Shown here piece by piece: positions 1 through 7,968 of a stretch of 64,000 bases of DNA. Position numbers and translations under genes: made by a program. Position 1 is the stretch's first letter, and each line of letters starts with the position of its first letter. This DNA is from Microbacterium sp. Leaf151. Lineage in GTDB: Bacteria; Actinomycetota; Actinomycetes; Actinomycetales; Microbacteriaceae. A model generated the notes under the pieces. It saw nothing but the letters and a program-made list of their open reading frames with translations. It made no database searches and was not told the DNA's origin. The stretch is from assembly GCF_001424225.1 (NCBI RefSeq), contig NZ_LMOR01000002.1:124001-188000 (forward strand). The letters run 5' to 3'.

Positions 1-1
1 C

Positions 2-193
2 GTCGACCCATCGACCGGCGAACGGGGTGTGAGCGAGCGCGGGCGCACCGAACTGCACACGGCCGTCATCGCGCCAGAGGGGGAGAGCGGAGGGATCGAG
101 TCGGATCATGGCTCGATCCTGACCCGCCCATCGACCCCGGATGCCGCTGTCCCCACCCGCGGTGACGTTCCGGCGCGTGGGGAGGAGCCGTGA
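2..193 (+). CDS. 3' end of an unidentified gene entering from the left edge
   Basis: An open frame runs from the window edge to a TGA at 191-193, giving 63 residues that begin VDPSTGERGVSERGRTELH. Third codon positions are strongly G/C, as in the real genes nearby, which is the main support for coding. The tail is rich in Gly, Pro, Glu, Arg and Ser and looks disordered, with no domain visible. It converges on the DUF2342 metalloprotease gene, with a shared hairpin between them, as expected for two genes ending head to head. The product cannot be named because the start and body lie outside the window. It could also be chance open frame in GC-rich DNA. Confidence 0.4.
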   Translation, partial: VDPSTGERGVSERGRTELHTAVIAPEGESGGIESDHGSILTRPSTPDAAVPTRGDVPARGEEP

Positions 194-210
194 ACAGCCA
201 CCGCGGTGCG

Positions 211-246
211 GCCGTCGCCGGGACAGCGGCCGTCGCCGGGACAGCG
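211..246. repeat. Tandem 18-base direct repeat, two copies
   Basis: The unit GCCGTCGCCGGGACAGCG occurs twice back to back (211-228 and 229-246) just after the stop of the partial gene. It lies in non-coding sequence. No function is evident; it may be a replication-slippage product. Confidence 0.75.
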
Positions 247-303
247 GCCACCGCCTGATCCTCGCCGTGCGCCGGCGAGGAGGGACCGAGCCCAGCGAAC
301 GTA

Positions 304-350
304 CGAACGCGCCCGGGGGAGACCATGGATCTCCTCGCCGGGCGCGTTCG
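304..350. terminator. Strong hairpin between convergent genes
   Basis: Arms CGAACGCGCCCGG (304-316) and CCGGGCGCGTTCG (338-350) pair perfectly over 13 bases. A nested GGAGA/TCTCC pair in the loop extends the structure. It lies 12 bases beyond the stop of the leftward metalloprotease gene and after the rightward partial gene, so it can end both transcripts. There is no T-run on either strand, which is common for actinobacterial hairpin terminators. Confidence 0.75.
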
Positions 351-362
351 AGAGCGAGAGAC

Positions 363-1817
363 CTACACCGGCCGCTGGTCGCCCGGCGCCGGGTCGTCGT
401 CGGGCCGATCGTCGTCCGACGTCGGAGCGGTCCCCGTGTCTGCGGCATCCTCGCCGGCGTCGTCGGTCCGGCCGCCCTCGGCCTCTTCGGCCAGCAGCTG
501 CGCGAGTGCGTCGTCCATCGCATCCGAGGGAGCCGCCTCGCCGCGGGAGGCAGCCGTGAGGCGCGCGATGAGGGCGGCGGGGTCGTCGATGTCGTCGGCG
601 GTGGGCATGAGGTCGGGGTAGTCCCACAGCGCGTCACGTCCCTCGACGCCGACCGCGTCTGTCACCTGACGCCACATCACAGCGGCTTCGCGCATGCGGC
701 GCGGACGCAGTTCGAGACCGACGAGCGAGCCGAGCGCCTGCTCGGCGGGGCCGCCGACCGCGCGACGCCGGCGAACGGCCTCGGCGATGCGCGCGGCCGA
801 GGGAAGGCGGGAGGTCGCGTCTTCGGTGACGACGTCGACCCATCCCTCGATCGTGGCGAGCAGGTTCTCGAGGCGCGTGAGGGCAGCGGTCTGCTCCTCG
901 GAGCGTTCGGGCAGCAGCGCTCCGCTCTCGAGCGCACCGCGCAACTCTTCCGGCTGCGACGGATCGAAGCGCGAGGCGAGTTCTTCGAGGGCGTCGGTGT
1001 CGACGCGGATCCCGTGCGCGAAATCGCGCACCTGGGAGATCACGTGCAGCCGCAGCCAGCGCGCGTGACGGAACAGGCGGGCGTGCGCCAACTCGCGCGT
1101 CGCGAGGTACAGCGCCAGCTGGTCGTCGGGGATCTCGAGATCACGGCCGAAGTCTGCGAAGTTCTGCGGCAGGATGGCCGCCTCGCCGTCGGGCATGACC
1201 GGGATGCCGACATCGCCGCCGCCGACGACCTCGGTCGAGAGCCGGCCGACGACGTGACCGAGCTGCGTCGCGAAGAGCGACCCGCCCACGGTGCGCATGA
1301 GGCGCCCCGCTCCGGCGATCATCTCCTGCATGTCGTCGGGTGCCTGCTGGCCGAGAGCCGCGGTCAGGGCGTCGGCGATGCTCGTGGCGACGGGCTCGGC
1401 GAGCTCCTGCCAGACCGGGAGCGTCGCGGCGACCCAGGCGCCACGGGTGACGGCGCGGGGCGGGAGCGGCAGGTCGGCGATGGTCGTCGCCTCGCCCAGC
1501 CAGAGGCCCGCGAGCGTGAAGGCCTGGTCGAGGTCGGTGCGCTGACCCGTGGTCACGCCCAATCCGTCCTGGTTGGCGATGTGCAGGGCCTGGCGCTCCG
1601 CCAGGCTCCAGTCGACGCCCTCCTGCGTGCCCGCGAAAGCGCCCTGCAGCTGGTTCATGACCTGCTGCAGCATGGCGGGGTCGATCTGCATGCCCGATAG
1701 GCGGGAGAGCTGCTCGGGGTCGATCCCGCTGGTGTCGCCCGACATCAGGCGGCGCATCAGCTCCTGGAACTCCTCCTCGGGGCTCCGGTCGTCGGGCCCG
1801 CGGTTCTCGTCTGCCAT
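363..1817 (-). CDS. Zinc-dependent metalloprotease, DUF2342 family
   Basis: A 484-residue cytoplasmic-looking protein of the actinobacterial DUF2342 family ('coenzyme F420 biosynthesis-associated' zincin-like proteins). The N-terminus is acidic. A 'PDDMQEMIAGAGRLMRTVGGSLFATQLG' type segment is followed by the candidate zinc site RELAHARLF, with Glu242 and His245 in an ExxH arrangement and further histidines downstream (FRHARWLRLH). The C-terminal 60 residues are Asp/Pro-rich and probably disordered. The ATG at 1815-1817 has an AAAGG ribosome site about 10 bases upstream. A YlbL-type protease gene is divergent to it, a pairing typical of actinobacteria. The family assignment is firm; substrate and peptidase activity are not established by anything in the sequence. 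Confidence 0.85.
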   Translation of the reverse strand: MADENRGPDDRSPEEEFQELMRRLMSGDTSGIDPEQLSRLSGMQIDPAMLQQVMNQLQGAFAGTQEGVDWSLAERQALHIANQDGLGVTTGQRTDLDQAFTLAGLWLGEATTIADLPLPPRAVTRGAWVAATLPVWQELAEPVATSIADALTAALGQQAPDDMQEMIAGAGRLMRTVGGSLFATQLGHVVGRLSTEVVGGGDVGIPVMPDGEAAILPQNFADFGRDLEIPDDQLALYLATRELAHARLFRHARWLRLHVISQVRDFAHGIRVDTDALEELASRFDPSQPEELRGALESGALLPERSEEQTAALTRLENLLATIEGWVDVVTEDATSRLPSAARIAEAVRRRRAVGGPAEQALGSLVGLELRPRRMREAAVMWRQVTDAVGVEGRDALWDYPDLMPTADDIDDPAALIARLTAASRGEAAPSDAMDDALAQLLAEEAEGGRTDDAGEDAADTGTAPTSDDDRPDDDPAPGDQRPV

Positions 1818-1945
1818 TTCGGCCGCCTTTCAGCCAGGTCTGGGGGAACGAGTCCTACGCTAGTCGCACGCTTCCCCGCATCTGCCGGCCCGGCCTCGCG
1901 CCGCTTACGCCGCACGCGAACGACCCGGCAAAGGACCCCCCCACC

Positions 1946-3073
1946 GTGACCCTGTTCGATGAGAACGTCGCCGTCGTGCCGGCGCCCCGCGAGCGGTGGA
2001 GTCGTCGCTCCGTCGTCGGTGTGTGGGCGCTCACCATCGCCTCGCTCGTTCTGCTCACCCTGACGTTCCTGCCCTCGGCATACGTCATCCAGCAGCCCGG
2101 CCCCGTCTTCGACACGTTGGGCACCTCGCAGAACGCCGACGGACAGGACGTCCCGCTCATCTCGGTCCCGGACGAAGACGACACCACCTCCACCGGGCAG
2201 CTCGATCTGCTGACGGTGCAGGTGAGCGGAAATCGCGAGCGCACCCCCTCGTGGCTCGAGCTCGCCGGGGCGTGGTTCGACCGCTCCCGCGCCGTCGTGC
2301 CCATCGATCGCATCTTCCCCGCGGGCCAGAGCACCGAGCAGCGCAACACCGAGAACGCCGCCCTCATGACCGACTCGCAGAACGAAGCCAGCGCGGCTGC
2401 CCTCCGCGAGCTGGGGTACGACGTTCCGGCGGAGATCACCGTTGCGAGCACCGACGACGACGGAGCGTCGGCGGGTCGACTGCAACTGAACGACGTGATC
2501 GACTCGGTCGACGGCACGGCCGTCACGAGCGTCGAGGGGATCCGTTCCAAGGTCCAGGATGCCGCGGGCGGCCCGGTCACCGTGGGCTTCGAGCGCGATG
2601 GCATCCCGGGTTCCGCGCAGATCACCCCCCGCGAGACGACGGTGGACGGGCAGACGCAGTACCTCCTGGGCGTCGTTCTCGGCATCTCGTTCGATCTCCC
2701 CGTCGACGTCACCATCCAGCTGAACGACGTGGGCGGCCCCAGTGCGGGGATGATGTTCGCGCTCGGGATCATCGACAAGATGTCGCCGGGCGACCTCACC
2801 GGTGGCGTGCACTACGCCGGCACCGGGACGATCGACGCCGACGGCAACGTCGGACCGATCGGCGGCATCCGACAGAAGCTCTACGGGGCTCTGGATGCCG
2901 GCGCGACGATGTTCCTGGCTCCCGAGGCGAACTGCAATGAGGTCGTGGGTCACGTGCCCGACGGTCTGCGCGTGTTCTCGACATCGACTCTGGAGCAATC
3001 TCTGACGGTGCTGGAGACGGTGCGCGAGGGAGGCGACCTCGACGCCCTTCCCACGTGTGGCTCGGGATCGTAG
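1946..3073 (+). CDS. YlbL-type secreted PDZ/Lon-like serine protease
   Basis: A 375-residue protein. One N-terminal membrane helix (about residues 22-45, VVGVWALTIASLVLLTLTFL) anchors it outside the membrane. A PDZ domain follows at about residues 150-215 (LNDVIDSVDG), and a Lon (S16) proteolytic domain is at the C-terminus. The Ser-Lys dyad is visible: Ser266 in GGPSAGMMF and Lys311 in GGIRQKLYG. There is no ATPase domain, so it is an ATP-independent Lon relative of the YlbL class. The GTG start has AAAGGA upstream. It is divergent from the DUF2342 gene and precedes the UPF0182 gene, a conserved actinobacterial trio whose shared role is not known to me. Confidence 0.9.
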   Translation: MTLFDENVAVVPAPRERWSRRSVVGVWALTIASLVLLTLTFLPSAYVIQQPGPVFDTLGTSQNADGQDVPLISVPDEDDTTSTGQLDLLTVQVSGNRERTPSWLELAGAWFDRSRAVVPIDRIFPAGQSTEQRNTENAALMTDSQNEASAAALRELGYDVPAEITVASTDDDGASAGRLQLNDVIDSVDGTAVTSVEGIRSKVQDAAGGPVTVGFERDGIPGSAQITPRETTVDGQTQYLLGVVLGISFDLPVDVTIQLNDVGGPSAGMMFALGIIDKMSPGDLTGGVHYAGTGTIDADGNVGPIGGIRQKLYGALDAGATMFLAPEANCNEVVGHVPDGLRVFSTSTLEQSLTVLETVREGGDLDALPTCGSGS

Positions 3074-3104
3074 CATTCACGGCTTACCCCGAGAAGGCCA
3101 CGCC

Positions 3105-3110
3105 TAGGAT
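3105..3110 (+). promoter_or_regulatory. TAGGAT -10 box of a probable leaderless promoter
   Basis: TAGGAT ends six bases before the GTG of the UPF0182 gene, so transcription would begin at or next to the start codon. GGCTTA about 18 bases upstream is a weak -35. The same spacing recurs before several other genes in this window. Confidence 0.5.
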
Positions 3111-3116
3111 GAAGGG

Positions 3117-6065
3117 GTGACCACGACCTCAGTGCCGAACCAGGCCACGCCCCCGAATCGCTCCCGACGGATCGTCTCCATCACTCTGGCGGTGATCGCC
3201 GCGCTCGTCGTGGCATTCTTCGTCTTCGCCAACCTGTATTCCGACTGGCTGTGGTTCGCACAGCTGGGCTTCACGGGCGTGCTTACCACGCAGTGGATCG
3301 GTCGCAGCGTGATGTTCGTCGTCGGCTTCCTGGCCATGGCGGTGCCGGTGTGGGGCGTCATTCAACTCGCATACCGCCTGCGCCCGGTGTACGCGCGCCT
3401 CAACTCGCAGCTCGATCGCTACCAGGAGGTCGTGGAGCCGCTCCGCCGCCTCGCCATGTGGGGCATCCCCATCTTCTTCGGCTTCTTCGCCGGCTTCGCC
3501 GCGTCCGCCCAGTGGGAGACCACGTGGCTGTGGATCAACGGCGTGACGACCTCCGTCACCGACCCGCAGTTCGGCCTCGACACCGGCTTCTATCTCTTCG
3601 CGATGCCGTTCTACGCCGCGGCCCTCGGGTTCGCCTCGGCCGTGGTGCTCGTGTGCCTTCTGCTGACGGCCGTCGTGTCGTACCTCTACGGTTCGGTGCG
3701 TGTGGGTCAGCGCGAGCTGCGCATCTCCAAGGCCGCCCGTATCCAGCTCGCCATCCTCGCCGGTCTCTACCTGCTCCTGCAGGGTGCGAGCCTGTGGCTC
3801 GACCGTTTCCGCACACTGGTGGAGCCGTCGGAGCGCATCACGGGTCCCGGCTACGTGGGAGCGAACGCGGTCATCCCCGGTCAGACGATCCTCGCGATCG
3901 CCGCCGTCATCGTCGCCCTGGCGTTCTTCGTCACCGCGTTCCTCGGCCGCTGGCGCTACCCCCTCATCGGTACGGCCCTCCTGGTCGTCTCGGCCGTCGT
4001 CGTGGGCGCGGCCATCCCGTGGGCGGTCACCACCTTCCAGGTGCGCCCCAACGAGCTCACCCTCGAGAGCCAGTACTACCAGCGCAACCTCGACGGAACG
4101 AAGGCCGCCTACGGCATCGACAACGTCGAGAAAGAGAACTTCCAGGCCACGACCGAGGCCGAGGCCGGTCAGTTGCGCGACGACGCGGAGTCCACCGCGC
4201 AGCTGCGCATCATGGATCCCGCGATCATCGGCCCGACCGTGCGCCAGCTCGAGCAGTACCGCGCGTACTACCAGTTCACGAACCCGCTCGACGTCGACCG
4301 CTACACGATCAACGGCGAGACGCAGGACACCGTCGTCTCGCTGCGCGAGCTGAACATCGGCCAGCTCGGCGACGCCGCCTCGTGGCAGAACACCACCCTC
4401 GTCTACACGCACGGCTACGGCATGGTGGCGGCCGCCGGTAACGAGCGCACCGCCGACGGCGACCCGGTGTTCCTCGAGCAGGCCATCCCCGGCACGGGCT
4501 TCCTCACCGATCTGCAGTACCAGCCGCGCGTCTACTTCGGCGAGCAGTCGCCGACGTACTCGATCGTCGGTGCGCCCGAAGGCACGGACCCGATCGAGCT
4601 CGACTATCCGCTGGGCGCGGACGGCGGCACCGAGACCCGCACCACGTTCGACGGCGACGGCGGACCGAGCGTGGGCAACGTCTTCAACCGCCTCATCTAC
4701 GCGCTGAAGTTCCAGTCGGAGCAGATCCTCTTCTCGGACAGCGTCAACGATGCATCCCAGATCCTCTACGACCGCGACCCCAAGACGCGCGTCCAGAAGG
4801 CCGCGCCGTATTTGACGCTCGACAGCGACCCGTACCCCACGGTGGTCGACGGTCGTATCAAGTGGGTCATCGACGGCTACACCACCAGTGCGAACTACCC
4901 GTACTCGACCGGCGTCTCGCTCTCCCGCGCCATCGCCGACTCGAACAACCCGGCTCCGACCTACGCACTGGATGACATCAACTACATCCGTAACTCGGTC
5001 AAGGCCACGGTCGACGCGTACGACGGCTCGGTCGATCTGTACGCGTGGGACGACGAGGACCCGCTGCTGAAGGCGTGGCAGAACATCTACCCGACCTCAC
5101 TCCAGCCCTGGAGCGCCATGTCGGCGGATCTCATGAGCCACGTGCGCTACCCGACCGACCTAATGAAGGTGCAGCGCTCCATGCTCGGCGTCTACCACGT
5201 CGACGACGCGGTGTCGTTCTACCGTCAGGACAACCGCTGGACCACCCCGAACGACCCGCAGGACCCGGCGACCTTCCAGCCGCCGTACTACCTGACGATG
5301 AAGATGCCCAGCCAGGACGACCCGTCGTACTCGATGTTCACGAGCTTCATCCCGGCATCCCAGGGTGGACAGGCACGAAACGTGCTGACGGGTTATCTCG
5401 CGGTGGATTCCAACGCCGGAGACCAGGCGGGGTCCAAACGTGACGACTACGGACGTCTGAGGATGCTCGTGATCGATGCGGCCACCACGGTGCCCGGACC
5501 CGGTCAGGTGCAGAACACCTTCGACTCCGATACCGCCGTCTCGTCGCAGATCAACATCCTGCAGCAGGGGCAGTCGGAGGTGCTGAACGGCAACCTGCTG
5601 ACCCTCCCGGTCGGCGGTGGTCTGCTCTACGTGCAGCCGGTGTTCGTGCAGTCGTCCGGTGACACGCAGCTGCCGCAGCTGCGGCGCGTGCTGGTGGCGT
5701 TCGGTAATGAGATCGCGTTCGAGAACACGCTGAGCGAGGCCCTCGACACCCTGTTCGGCGGTGACTCCGGCGCCAACACGGGCGACGAGGCCGTCACCCC
5801 GGTCGACCAGGGCCAGGGCGGAGACACCGGTGGTACCGGCGGCGGCACCACCGTCCCGGCCGGCGACTACGCTGCGGCGCTGCAAGAGGCCGGCGACGCG
5901 CTCACCGCCCGACAGGCGGCGCTGACAAGCGGCGATCTGGCCGCGTTCGCCACGCAGGATGCCCGCCTCACGGCAGCGGTCCAGCGTCTGCTCGCCCTCG
6001 AGGCGGAGGGACAGGGTGGCGCAACCACTCCGACCCCGACCCCCGAGGCCACGCCCGCGGGCTGA
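3117..6065 (+). CDS. UPF0182 family large membrane protein
   Basis: A 982-residue integral membrane protein. About seven hydrophobic segments lie in the first 320 residues (for example IVSITLAVIAALVVAFFVFA), and most of the rest is a hydrophilic, probably extracytoplasmic domain with the family's characteristic runs such as HGYGMVAAAGN and YQPRVYFGE. The final 120 residues are Gly/Thr/Asp-rich linker plus a helical segment (DALTARQAALTSGDLAAFATQDARL). The length is typical for UPF0182, which is nearly universal in actinobacteria and has no proven function. The GTG start lacks a ribosome site and follows a -10 box directly, so the transcript is probably leaderless. A hairpin terminator follows. 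Confidence 0.92.
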   Translation: MTTTSVPNQATPPNRSRRIVSITLAVIAALVVAFFVFANLYSDWLWFAQLGFTGVLTTQWIGRSVMFVVGFLAMAVPVWGVIQLAYRLRPVYARLNSQLDRYQEVVEPLRRLAMWGIPIFFGFFAGFAASAQWETTWLWINGVTTSVTDPQFGLDTGFYLFAMPFYAAALGFASAVVLVCLLLTAVVSYLYGSVRVGQRELRISKAARIQLAILAGLYLLLQGASLWLDRFRTLVEPSERITGPGYVGANAVIPGQTILAIAAVIVALAFFVTAFLGRWRYPLIGTALLVVSAVVVGAAIPWAVTTFQVRPNELTLESQYYQRNLDGTKAAYGIDNVEKENFQATTEAEAGQLRDDAESTAQLRIMDPAIIGPTVRQLEQYRAYYQFTNPLDVDRYTINGETQDTVVSLRELNIGQLGDAASWQNTTLVYTHGYGMVAAAGNERTADGDPVFLEQAIPGTGFLTDLQYQPRVYFGEQSPTYSIVGAPEGTDPIELDYPLGADGGTETRTTFDGDGGPSVGNVFNRLIYALKFQSEQILFSDSVNDASQILYDRDPKTRVQKAAPYLTLDSDPYPTVVDGRIKWVIDGYTTSANYPYSTGVSLSRAIADSNNPAPTYALDDINYIRNSVKATVDAYDGSVDLYAWDDEDPLLKAWQNIYPTSLQPWSAMSADLMSHVRYPTDLMKVQRSMLGVYHVDDAVSFYRQDNRWTTPNDPQDPATFQPPYYLTMKMPSQDDPSYSMFTSFIPASQGGQARNVLTGYLAVDSNAGDQAGSKRDDYGRLRMLVIDAATTVPGPGQVQNTFDSDTAVSSQINILQQGQSEVLNGNLLTLPVGGGLLYVQPVFVQSSGDTQLPQLRRVLVAFGNEIAFENTLSEALDTLFGGDSGANTGDEAVTPVDQGQGGDTGGTGGGTTVPAGDYAAALQEAGDALTARQAALTSGDLAAFATQDARLTAAVQRLLALEAEGQGGATTPTPTPEATPAG

Positions 6066-6076
6066 CGACCCTCACC

Positions 6077-6116
6077 ACGACGCCGGCGCTCCGCATCCGC
6101 GGGGCGCCGGCGTCGT
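6077..6116 (+). terminator. Hairpin terminator after the UPF0182 gene
   Basis: ACGACGCCGGCGC (6077-6089) pairs with GCGCCGGCGTCGT (6104-6116) over 13 bases around a 14-base loop. It starts 12 bases after the stop codon. Confidence 0.8.
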
Positions 6117-6151
6117 CGTACGGCCGTCGAGCCCTACCCCGGCGGACGACC

Positions 6152-6213
6152 CGTCGAGTGTCCAGGACACGCCGGTCGCCGCGCTCCTCAACGGCGAGTC
6201 TTGGACACTCAAC
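6152..6213. repeat. 62-base palindromic repeat, copy A
   Basis: The ends GTCGAGTGTCCA (6153-6164) and TGGACACTCAAC (6202-6213) are inverted with one mismatch. The body is not conserved with copy B except near the ends (GGCGAGTCTTGGACACTCAAC). It lies in the gap between the UPF0182 gene and crtEb. That gap of about 350 bases (6066-6412) otherwise holds only the terminator and copy B. It resembles a REP/BIME-type mobile palindrome. Confidence 0.8.
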
Positions 6214-6272
6214 AGATGTGATGGCGCACCCGCGGTCGTCCCGTCCGCGACCTCACGGCGTACCCACGCACC

Positions 6273-6334
6273 CGTTGAGTGTCCACGACACTCCGCGTTC
6301 CGCCCGCGGGTGCGGCGAGTCTTGGACACTCAAC
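6273..6334. repeat. 62-base palindromic repeat, copy B
   Basis: The ends GTTGAGTGTCCA (6274-6285) and TGGACACTCAAC (6323-6334) are perfect 12-base inverted arms. It has the same length and orientation as copy A and lies 121 bases downstream of it. Equal length with a diverged centre suggests that the terminal arms are what is conserved, either as a hairpin or as a recognition site. Confidence 0.8.
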
Positions 6335-6412
6335 ACCGTGTGAGCGCCAGACGGGCGGTCCGGGCGTCCGGGACACCCGCTACGCCCGCCCCGCTCCAGG
6401 CGCGGTGGCGCG

Positions 6413-7303
6413 CTATGCGCTGAGGAACCACCACCAGATCAGCAGCATCGTCGTGCCGAATCCGGCGATCTGGTTCAGCCAGAGGAAACGGTTCCACCCT
6501 GCGGTGGCGCGGTCGCTCTCGGCATCCGTCACGTTCCGGTAGGGCCAGCAGACCACCAGGTACGGGACCACCAGCACTGCCGTCAACGGCCCCGGCCAGG
6601 CGGTGAAGAGCATCGCCACGCCGGCCAACGCGTAGGCGGTGAGGGCGAAGCGCACGGTCCACCGCGCCCCTCGGGCGGTCGCGATCGACGAGATGTCGGC
6701 GGCGCGGTCGGCCTCGACGTCCTGCACGGCTCCGAAGGCGTGCGACGCGATGCCCCACAGCGCGAAGGCCACGAAAACGAACACCAGCTGCGGCGTCCAG
6801 ACGGCCCCCGCGAGCACGAAGCCGTACACGGCGGGGGAGAAGAAGTGGATGCTGCTGGTCATCGAGTCGAGGAACGGTCGTTCCTTCAACCGCAGCGGGG
6901 GAGCGGAATAGAACACGACGAAGAACAGGCTGAGCGCGAGCACAAGCCACGACAGCGGCGAACCGATGATGACCAGGTACACCACGAACGGCAGGCACGA
7001 CAGGGCCGCGGCCCATAGCGTGATCGGGTGCATCCGCTTGGCGAGCACCGCGCCGTGTGTGCCGCCCTTACGGGGGTTGCGCAGGTCGGACTCGTAGTCG
7101 AACACATCGTTCACGCCGTACATCGCGAGGTTGTACGGCACGAGGAAGAAGATGATGCCGACGATCAGCGGTGCATCGATCTGTCGGGTCGTGAGCAGGT
7201 ACGCGGCGGCGAACGGGAAGGCCGTGTTGATCCAGCTCACCGGACGAGATGACACGAACAGCTCGCGCACGATGCGAACAGGTGTCAGCGCGGGCAGAGT
7301 CAT
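6413..7303 (-). CDS. crtEb: Lycopene elongase (UbiA-family prenyltransferase)
   Basis: A 296-residue membrane protein of the UbiA superfamily with about eight hydrophobic helices. The first Asp-rich motif is NDVFDYESD and the second is DVEADRAAD; these bind prenyl diphosphate through magnesium. In C50-carotenoid makers this enzyme adds two C5 units to lycopene, giving flavuxanthin or nonaflavuxanthin, and the position at the end of crtE-B-I-Ye-Yf fits. The ATG at 7301-7303 overlaps the crtYf TGA (ATGA), which decides the start over an in-frame codon further upstream inside crtYf. It is the last gene of the operon. The alternative UbiA roles (menaquinone or haem pathways) are unlikely given the neighbours. 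Confidence 0.92.
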   Translation of the reverse strand: MTLPALTPVRIVRELFVSSRPVSWINTAFPFAAAYLLTTRQIDAPLIVGIIFFLVPYNLAMYGVNDVFDYESDLRNPRKGGTHGAVLAKRMHPITLWAAALSCLPFVVYLVIIGSPLSWLVLALSLFFVVFYSAPPLRLKERPFLDSMTSSIHFFSPAVYGFVLAGAVWTPQLVFVFVAFALWGIASHAFGAVQDVEADRAADISSIATARGARWTVRFALTAYALAGVAMLFTAWPGPLTAVLVVPYLVVCWPYRNVTDAESDRATAGWNRFLWLNQIAGFGTTMLLIWWWFLSA

Positions 7304-7617
7304 GCGGCATCCTTCGACGACGTGTGGGGGGAGAGCAGCGTGAACACCGCCGGGACGAGGAAGGCGGCGCACAACGGATACGCGAAGTCCTCGATCGGTG
7401 CGAGTCCGACGCGCAGGCCGCTGAGGTGCTCGGTGGGGTAGGTGAAGAGGTCGACCGCGATCATGAGGTTGTCGAACACCAGGGTGAGCGCGACCAGCAC
7501 CAGGGCGAGAAGACCCGAGGATGCCATGCGCTCGCGGAACCGCGGGCGCCCCCGCGTCGCGAGGGTCACCAGCACCGTGGCGATCACGAAGGGCAGGACG
7601 ATCAGCGGATAGGTCAC
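7300..7617 (-). CDS. crtYf: C50 carotenoid epsilon-cyclase subunit CrtYf
   Basis: A 105-residue protein with three membrane helices of the lycopene-cyclase domain family (CrtYcd-like half). Conserved-looking segments are FDNLMIAVDLFTYP and GLAPIEDFAYPLCAAF, the latter containing the family's P-(I/L)-E-x(2)-x motif. It works as a heterodimer with CrtYe to close both ends of the C50 chain. The GTG at 7615-7617 overlaps the crtYe TGA (GTGA) and its own TGA overlaps the crtEb ATG, so three genes are translationally coupled. Whether the product is decaprenoxanthin (epsilon rings) or sarcinaxanthin (gamma rings) cannot be told from sequence by eye. Confidence 0.88.
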   Translation of the reverse strand: MTYPLIVLPFVIATVLVTLATRGRPRFRERMASSGLLALVLVALTLVFDNLMIAVDLFTYPTEHLSGLRVGLAPIEDFAYPLCAAFLVPAVFTLLSPHTSSKDAA

Positions 7618-7967
7618 GCGCGCCCCCGGATGCCGGCGCGAGCCCGCGCCCGCGCCCGCGCCCGCGCCCGACGCTCGAAGACCGCGTACATGACGACCGA
7701 CAGATAGCTCAGGAACAGCAGGAAGAAGACCTCTTCGAGCGGCAGGTGGGGAGCGAGCTCGACCCCCACGAAGAGCGGACTCTCGCCCTTCACGAACACC
7801 CCCGTCACGATTCCCACGGCGTCCCACACGAGGAAGAACGCCGTCGCGATGAGCACCGTCAGGGTCGTGCGCAGCGGGGCTACGCGCAGCGCCAGCGAGA
7901 ACTTCACGTCGATCGCGATCATGCCCGCCAGCGAGAACAGGATCGCGCCCAGGTAGATCCCGGGCAC
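7614..7967 (-). CDS. crtYe: C50 carotenoid epsilon-cyclase subunit CrtYe
   Basis: A 117-residue membrane protein, the partner subunit of CrtYf. Three hydrophobic segments are visible (YLGAILFSLAGMIAIDV, TTLTVLIATAFFLVWDAVG, EVFFLLFLSYLSVVMYAVFE), with the cyclase-family motif PLEEVFFL. The C-terminus is odd: an Arg-Ala run of about 13 residues encoded by a GCGGGC hexanucleotide repeat, ending RAGIRGRA. The GTG start comes one base after the crtI TGA, and its stop overlaps crtYf. Confidence 0.88.
   Translation of the reverse strand: MPGIYLGAILFSLAGMIAIDVKFSLALRVAPLRTTLTVLIATAFFLVWDAVGIVTGVFVKGESPLFVGVELAPHLPLEEVFFLLFLSYLSVVMYAVFERRARARARARARAGIRGRA
7642..7671. repeat. GCCCGC hexanucleotide microsatellite inside crtYe
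   Basis: Four perfect GCCCGC units (7642-7665) and a fifth altered unit, read on the other strand as alternating Arg-Ala codons. Gain or loss of a unit keeps the frame, so it would change the tail length of CrtYe without breaking the downstream coupling. Confidence 0.8.
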
Positions 7968-7968
7968 C

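Noticed and set aside
141..1700. A 519-codon plus-strand open frame opposite the DUF2342 metalloprotease
   Set aside because: It is the antisense shadow of a recognised family; its product is Arg/Gly/Asp-rich with no domain.
7620..7672. The GC-rich hexamer run as a CRISPR-like or phase-variation repeat
   Set aside because: Units are contiguous and six bases long, so there are no spacers and changes stay in frame.
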